Positions 20,981 through 24,563 of a stretch of DNA of 24,563 nt are shown piece by piece (the stretch's first letter is position 1; each line of letters opens with the position of its first letter). The notes below the pieces were generated by a model that saw nothing but the letters and a program-made list of their open reading frames with translations, had not been told where the DNA came from and made no database searches. The DNA comes from Lawsonibacter sp. (GTDB lineage Bacteria; Bacillota; Clostridia; Oscillospirales; Oscillospiraceae): positions 1-24,563 of the forward strand of contig JAAWCR010000125.1 in NCBI GenBank assembly GCA_022793355.1, given 5' to 3'. Made by a program: the position numbers and the translations under genes.

Positions 20981-21615
20981 GTATGGAGAAACGGAGAATT
21001 GCCGTTTTGGTCTCCGGCGGCGGGACCAATTTGCAGGCCCTCATCGACGCCCAGGACCGGGGTGAGATTGTCAACGGGGAGATTGCCGCCGTCATCTCCT
21101 CCGCTCCGGAGGCTTACGCCTTAGAGCGGGCCAGACAGGCAAGCATCCCCAGCTACATACTAGCCCGGAAGGACTACCCCTCCAGCCAGGCCATGACAGC
21201 GGCCCTGGTGGACAAGCTGGAGGAGCTGTCCATTGACCTGGTGGTCATGGCCGGCTTTATGACCATCGTTACCCGGGAGCTGTTCGACGCCTACGAAAAC
21301 GCCGTCATCAATGTCCACCCCGCCCTGATCCCCTCCTTCTGCGGCAAGGGGGCCTACGGCCTCCACGTCCATGAACAGGCCTTGGCCTATGGGGTAAAGG
21401 TGTCCGGGGCCACCGTCCACTTTGTCACCGAGGAGTGTGACAGCGGGCCCATCATCCTCCAAAAGGCGGTGGACGTCCTGCCGGAGGACAGTCCGGAGAC
21501 CCTTCAGCGCCGGATTATGGAGCAGTGCGAGTGGAAGCTGTTGCCCCAGGCGGTCTCCCTGTTCTGTCAGGACCGGCTGAGGGTGGAGGGGCGCGCCGTC
21601 CGAATTCTGGACTGA
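20977..21615 (+). CDS. purN: Phosphoribosylglycinamide formyltransferase
   Basis: This 212-aa PurN has VLVSGGGTNLQALIDA at the phosphate-binding site, then VVMAGFMTIVTRELF. The formyl-transfer motif VINVHPALIPSFCGKGAYG carries the catalytic Asn and His, and SGATVHFVTEECDSGPII carries the catalytic Asp. It formylates GAR with 10-formyl-THF. ATG 20977 overlaps the purM stop, and a second Met two codons on is also possible. It is followed by a GC hairpin before the next gene. Confidence 0.95.
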   Translation: MSMEKRRIAVLVSGGGTNLQALIDAQDRGEIVNGEIAAVISSAPEAYALERARQASIPSYILARKDYPSSQAMTAALVDKLEELSIDLVVMAGFMTIVTRELFDAYENAVINVHPALIPSFCGKGAYGLHVHEQALAYGVKVSGATVHFVTEECDSGPIILQKAVDVLPEDSPETLQRRIMEQCEWKLLPQAVSLFCQDRLRVEGRAVRILD

Positions 21616-21628
21616 TCCCACCATATCC

Positions 21629-21655
21629 CAGGGCAAGGGCTTTGCCCTTGCCCTG
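21629..21655 (+). repeat. Intercistronic GC hairpin between purN and the purO-like gene
   Basis: CAGGGCAAGGGC (21629-21640) pairs perfectly with GCCCTTGCCCTG (21644-21655) over 12 bp with a TTT loop. It has no T tract, so it is more likely an mRNA-stability or processing element than a terminator. Confidence 0.5.
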
Positions 21656-21680
21656 CGCCACAAACGAGGAGGGTTAATCA

Positions 21681-22385
21681 ATGCAAAATTTGTGTCAACT
21701 CTTGGGGGAAAACCCCTACCCCGGCCGGGGTATCTTTATGGGCCGCACGCCCAATAACCAGGCGGTCATTGCCTACTTCATCATGGGTCGCAGCGAGAAC
21801 AGCCGCAACCGAATTTTTGAATACACTGAGGACGGCATTCGGACAAAGGCCTTTGACGAGTCCAAAATGACCGATCCCTCCCTGATTATCTACCATCCCG
21901 TCCGGCTGCTGCCCAACGGCCTGCTGGTGGTGACCAACGGCGACCAGACCGACACCATCCGGGACGCAATTGCGGAGGGCCACTGCTACCGTCACGCCCT
22001 TACACAGCGGAAATTTGAGCCCGACGGCCCCAACTGGACCCCCCGCATCTCCGGAGTGCTGAAGCCTGACGGAACCTATAATCTGTCCATCCTTAAGAGC
22101 ATGGACGGCGACCCAAATTGCTGCTGCCGGTACTTTTTCGAGTATGACCATCCCGTCCCCGGGACGGGCCACTTCATCCACACCTATCAGAGCGACGGCG
22201 CCCCCCTCCCCTCCTTCCAGGGAGAGCCCCGGCGGGTGGAAATCGGCCCTCTGACCGAGGCCCACGAGCTGGCTGATCCGATGTGGGACAGCCTGAACGA
22301 GGACAACAAGGTATCTCTTTATGTTCGGCTCATCAACCTGGAGACCGGTGCTGAGGACGCCTGTGTCATCAACAAGCACATGTGA
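21681..22385 (+). CDS. IMP cyclohydrolase, archaeal PurO-like family
   Basis: This 234-aa protein matches the IMP_cyclohyd (PurO) family: NPYPGRGIFMG near the start, AYFIMGRSENSRNRIFEY (about 33-50) with the conserved Arg and Asn, LIIYHPVRLLPNGLLVVTNGDQT, and GPNWTPRISGV. PurO closes FAICAR to IMP and was first described in methanogens. Relatives occur in some Firmicutes and Bacteroidetes. Its position next to a formyltransferase that lacks a cyclohydrolase domain supports this role. ATG 21681 has GAGGAGGG upstream. Confidence 0.8.
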   Translation: MQNLCQLLGENPYPGRGIFMGRTPNNQAVIAYFIMGRSENSRNRIFEYTEDGIRTKAFDESKMTDPSLIIYHPVRLLPNGLLVVTNGDQTDTIRDAIAEGHCYRHALTQRKFEPDGPNWTPRISGVLKPDGTYNLSILKSMDGDPNCCCRYFFEYDHPVPGTGHFIHTYQSDGAPLPSFQGEPRRVEIGPLTEAHELADPMWDSLNEDNKVSLYVRLINLETGAEDACVINKHM

Positions 22386-22391
22386 GAAAGT

Positions 22392-22454
22392 GGAAAAACA
22401 AAGTTTTTCCCAAAAGTTTCTTTTCGGTTCCTTTTCTTTTTAAAGAAAAGGAAC
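22392..22454 (+). repeat. Two intercistronic hairpins before the AICAR formyltransferase gene
   Basis: The first is GGAAAAAC (22392-22399) with GTTTTTCC (22403-22410). The second is a perfect 13-bp stem, GTTCCTTTTCTTT (22427-22439) with AAAGAAAAGGAAC (22442-22454). An outer TTTCGG/CCGAAA pair at 22422-22427 and 22463-22468 can extend it. The segment is A/T-rich compared with the genes around it and may be a dispersed intergenic element or an mRNA-processing site. Confidence 0.5.
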
Positions 22455-22478
22455 GAGAAAACCCGAAAGGAGCGCAAC

Positions 22479-23648
22479 ATGACCGAACTGGAACTGAAAT
22501 ATGGCTGCAACCCCAACCAGAAGCCCGCCCGCATCTTCATGGAGCAGGGCGAGCTGCCCCTGGAGGTGCTCAACGGCAGGCCGGGGTACATCAACTTCAT
22601 GGACGCGCTGAACTCCTGGCAGCTGGTGAAGGCCCTGAAACAGGCCACCGGACTGCCCGCGGCGGCCTCCTTCAAGCACGTCTCCCCGGCGGGCGCGGCC
22701 CTGGGCCTGCCCCTCAGCGACACGGAGCGGCTGATGTACCTGGCCCCTCAGGGGGACCTCTCCCCCATCGCCTGCGCCTACATCCGGGCCCGGGGGGCCG
22801 ACCGGCTGTGCTCCTTCGGGGACTGGGCGGCCCTGTCCGACCCCTGCGACGGCGACACCGCCCGCTTTTTGGCCGGTGAGGTCTCTGACGGTGTCATCGC
22901 CCCGGACTACACCCCAGAGGCCCTGGAAATTCTGCGTGAGAAGCGCAAGGGCGGCTATAACGTGGTGAAAATCAACCCGGATTACACCCCCTCCCCCATC
23001 GAGCGGCGGAGCATCTTCGGCATCACCTTCGAGCAGGGATATAATGACCTCTCGATTGACGAAACCATGCTGGAAAATATTGTTACCCAAAATAAAAACC
23101 TGCCCCAGAGCGCCAAAAATGACATGCTGCTGGCCCTGATTACCCTGAAATATACCCAGTCCAACTCGGTGTGTTACGTCAAAGACGGCATGACCATCGG
23201 CGTGGGAGCCGGCCAGCAGAGCCGCATCCACTGCACCCGCCTGGCCGGAAACAAAGCGGACATCTGGTGGCTGCGCCAGCATCCCTGGGTGCTGGAACTC
23301 CAGTTCATCGACGGCGTCCGCCGCCCTGACCGGGATAATGCCATTGACCTGTATATCGCGGACTCTGCCGCCTTCACCCAGGGGGACGCATGGAGACAGC
23401 TTTTCAAGGTCTGTCCTAAGGAGCTGACCCCAGCCCTGAAAGCGGAGTGGATTGCCAAACTGGAGGGCGTCACTCTGGGCTCCGACGCCTTCTTCCCCTT
23501 CGGCGACAATGTGGAGCGGGCCCATCAGTCGGGCGTACAGTATATCGCCCAGCCCGGCGGCTCCATCCGGGACGACCAGGTGATTGAAACCGCCGACAAA
23601 TACGGCGTGGTCATGGCCTTTACCGGAATGCGGCTGTTCCATCATTGA
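22479..23648 (+). CDS. Stand-alone AICAR formyltransferase (PurH C-terminal domain only)
   Basis: This 389-aa protein corresponds to the AICAR transformylase part of PurH: LKYGCNPNQKPA, FKHVSPAGAALG (the KHxNPCG-type catalytic motif, here with Ser-Pro-Ala-Gly), VGAGQQSRIHCTR and SDAFFPFGDNVERAHQSGV followed by QPGGSIRDDQVIE. It transfers a formyl group to AICAR. The N-terminal IMP cyclohydrolase domain of normal PurH (about 520 aa in all) is entirely absent, and the upstream PurO-like gene can take that step. ATG 22479 follows GAAAGGAG. Confidence 0.9.
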   Translation: MTELELKYGCNPNQKPARIFMEQGELPLEVLNGRPGYINFMDALNSWQLVKALKQATGLPAAASFKHVSPAGAALGLPLSDTERLMYLAPQGDLSPIACAYIRARGADRLCSFGDWAALSDPCDGDTARFLAGEVSDGVIAPDYTPEALEILREKRKGGYNVVKINPDYTPSPIERRSIFGITFEQGYNDLSIDETMLENIVTQNKNLPQSAKNDMLLALITLKYTQSNSVCYVKDGMTIGVGAGQQSRIHCTRLAGNKADIWWLRQHPWVLELQFIDGVRRPDRDNAIDLYIADSAAFTQGDAWRQLFKVCPKELTPALKAEWIAKLEGVTLGSDAFFPFGDNVERAHQSGVQYIAQPGGSIRDDQVIETADKYGVVMAFTGMRLFHH

Positions 23649-23664
23649 CGGAAAGGAGAACACT

Positions 23665-24237
23665 ATGGGGATTTTTGACCGTTTTAAGAAGCAGGACCCG
23701 GCTCCGGAGACCTCATCCGCCCCGGAGACGGAGTGTAAACCCTTCGGACCTAACGTGTTGGAAATTGCGAAGCTAATCTCATCCGGGGACGAGGCGGTTT
23801 TAAACGACGTCTCCGCCTGTATAGAAAACCCAGCGGACTGGTATGACGCCTGTCGGGAACAGCTTTTTATACGAAGCGTCCCTCCCGACGAGAGCTTGGA
23901 AATGGTCCAGTGGCTCACCCTGATAGATATTTTGGAGAAATACGGCTGGGTCTGCAAGCCGGACCAGAAGGACAAGCGGACGGATTTCCTTCATTTGGTG
24001 GAAAATCTGCACGGTTTCCAGGCGCAGGGGCTGTCTGTGGACCCGGCGTGGCTTGACGCAGACGGAAATATTCCCGCCTGGTGCCGTGCATTGGCAGAAA
24101 AATGGGCATCCAAAGGGGTGCGCATGGCCTCAATCGACATTGACAGCTACGTTTTGTTCCCCTGCCCTGTATCCCAGCTCCCCACCCTTCAAAGCCTGGC
24201 CGAAGAGATCGGCCAGTATATTGGTTTCGTCGAATAA
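23665..24237 (+). CDS. Hypothetical protein, DUF6630-like
   Basis: This 190-aa soluble protein has a charged N-terminus (MGIFDRFKKQ), a Pro/Glu-rich linker (~10-30), and a region with MVQWLTLIDILEKYGWVCK then DFLHLVENLHGFQAQGL and MASIDIDSYVLFP. The pattern recalls DUF6630 proteins, but this is from memory of the family and should be treated as tentative. ATG 23665 has AAAGGAG upstream. It sits between two purine genes and is probably cotranscribed. Its function is unknown. Confidence 0.65.
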   Translation: MGIFDRFKKQDPAPETSSAPETECKPFGPNVLEIAKLISSGDEAVLNDVSACIENPADWYDACREQLFIRSVPPDESLEMVQWLTLIDILEKYGWVCKPDQKDKRTDFLHLVENLHGFQAQGLSVDPAWLDADGNIPAWCRALAEKWASKGVRMASIDIDSYVLFPCPVSQLPTLQSLAEEIGQYIGFVE

Positions 24238-24260
24238 GTGTAAAAAAGGAGTTCTGTTGT

Positions 24261-24563
24261 ATGAAAGTTTTAGTGGTAGGCGGGGGCGGCCGCGAGCACG
24301 CCATCTGCTGGAAGCTGGCCCAGAGCCCCAAGGTGACGGAGCTCTACTGCGCCCCGGGCAACGGGGGCATCGCCCAGGTGGCCACCTGCGTACCCATCAA
24401 GGCCACTGATGTGGACGGGATGGTCAAATGGGCCAAAGAAAATGCCATGGATTTTGTCATGGTGGCCCCGGACGACCCCCTGGCCCTGGGCATGGTGGAC
24501 GCCCTGGAGTCGGCGGGCATCCCCGCCTTCGGCCCCCGGGCCAACGCCGCCATCATCGAGGCC
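24261..24563 (+). CDS. purD: Phosphoribosylamine-glycine ligase (5' part, cut by window end)
   Basis: The first 101 codons show the PurD N-terminus: MKVLVVGGGGREHAICWKL, the CAPGNGGIAQ loop and VMVAPDDPLALGMVDALESAGIPAFGP. It makes GAR from phosphoribosylamine, glycine and ATP. ATG 24261 follows AAAAGGAG with a nine-base gap. The usual PEAPL motif reads PDDPL here. The gene runs off the window and the rest is not visible. Confidence 0.93.
   Translation, partial: MKVLVVGGGGREHAICWKLAQSPKVTELYCAPGNGGIAQVATCVPIKATDVDGMVKWAKENAMDFVMVAPDDPLALGMVDALESAGIPAFGPRANAAIIEA

Noticed and set aside
22440..23975. A 511-aa minus-strand open frame opposite the AICAR formyltransferase
   Set aside because: It is a shadow frame antisense to a clear enzyme, spans two plus-strand genes and shows no family motif.

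Overview
The window looks like a chromosomal segment of a spore-forming, GC-rich gut Clostridium relative. Oscillospiraceae (Flavonifractor, Pseudoflavonifractor, Oscillibacter or Lawsonibacter type) is my best guess. The reasons are strong GGAGG ribosome binding sites, about 60% GC in coding regions, frequent TTG/GTG starts, a cortex-lytic (SleL-like) spore enzyme, a YfiB/YfiC-type heterodimeric ABC exporter and clostridial variants of several purine enzymes. The genus is inferred from gene style only.

Layout. (1) 1-300: a minus-strand tRNA-Arg(CCU) with its terminator, followed by a half-duplicated and a more decayed tRNA relic. (2) 443-2167: a three-gene operon of a LytTR DNA-binding protein, a DUF3021-like membrane protein and a second small membrane protein, preceded by two direct repeats spaced 21 bp apart upstream of a promoter. 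(3) 2206-6480, minus strand: marR followed by two half-transporters of a heterodimeric multidrug-type ABC exporter, with an operator over the marR start site. (4) 6879-8919: KDPG aldolase fused to a VOC-like domain, then 2-keto-3-deoxygluconate kinase, which together form the lower half of an Entner-Doudoroff/uronate pathway. (5) 9010-9120: a consensus promoter running into a two-hairpin transcript of about 75 nt, a small RNA candidate. (6) 9119-9877, minus: a TipA-type MerR regulator with a 19-bp-spacer promoter/operator and an internal start for the ligand-binding domain. (7) 9943-10875, minus: a DUF4349 lipoprotein. (8) 11014-13047: an amidase_3 variant with SH3b and a LysM-GH18 cortex enzyme. 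(9) 13105-13977: an FlK-like thioesterase and a YbaK-type aminoacyl-tRNA deacylase. (10) 14023-15447, minus: a PAP2 phosphatase and a D-amino-acid aminotransferase. (11) 15628-16716: a glycosyltransferase. (12) 16784 to the window end: a purine operon, leader/attenuator-purE-purC-purF*-DUF3795-purM-purN-purO-like-AICAR formyltransferase-(DUF6630-like)-purD (cut by the window edge).

The purine operon covers most of the route from PRPP to IMP but in an unusual form. PurF has a glutaminase domain without its nucleophilic cysteine. The usual bifunctional PurH is replaced by a free-standing AICAR formyltransferase plus an archaeal-type PurO-like IMP cyclohydrolase. Two uncharacterised genes, a Cys-rich DUF3795 protein and a DUF6630-like protein, are embedded in it. 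Several genes overlap (ATGA), so translation is probably coupled. The most interesting non-coding items are the 9010-9120 RNA candidate, the purE leader with a terminator just before the ribosome binding site, the spacer-located palindrome at tipA and the inverted repeat that pairs with part of the amidase ribosome binding site. No CRISPR array, insertion sequence, prophage or replication origin was seen.
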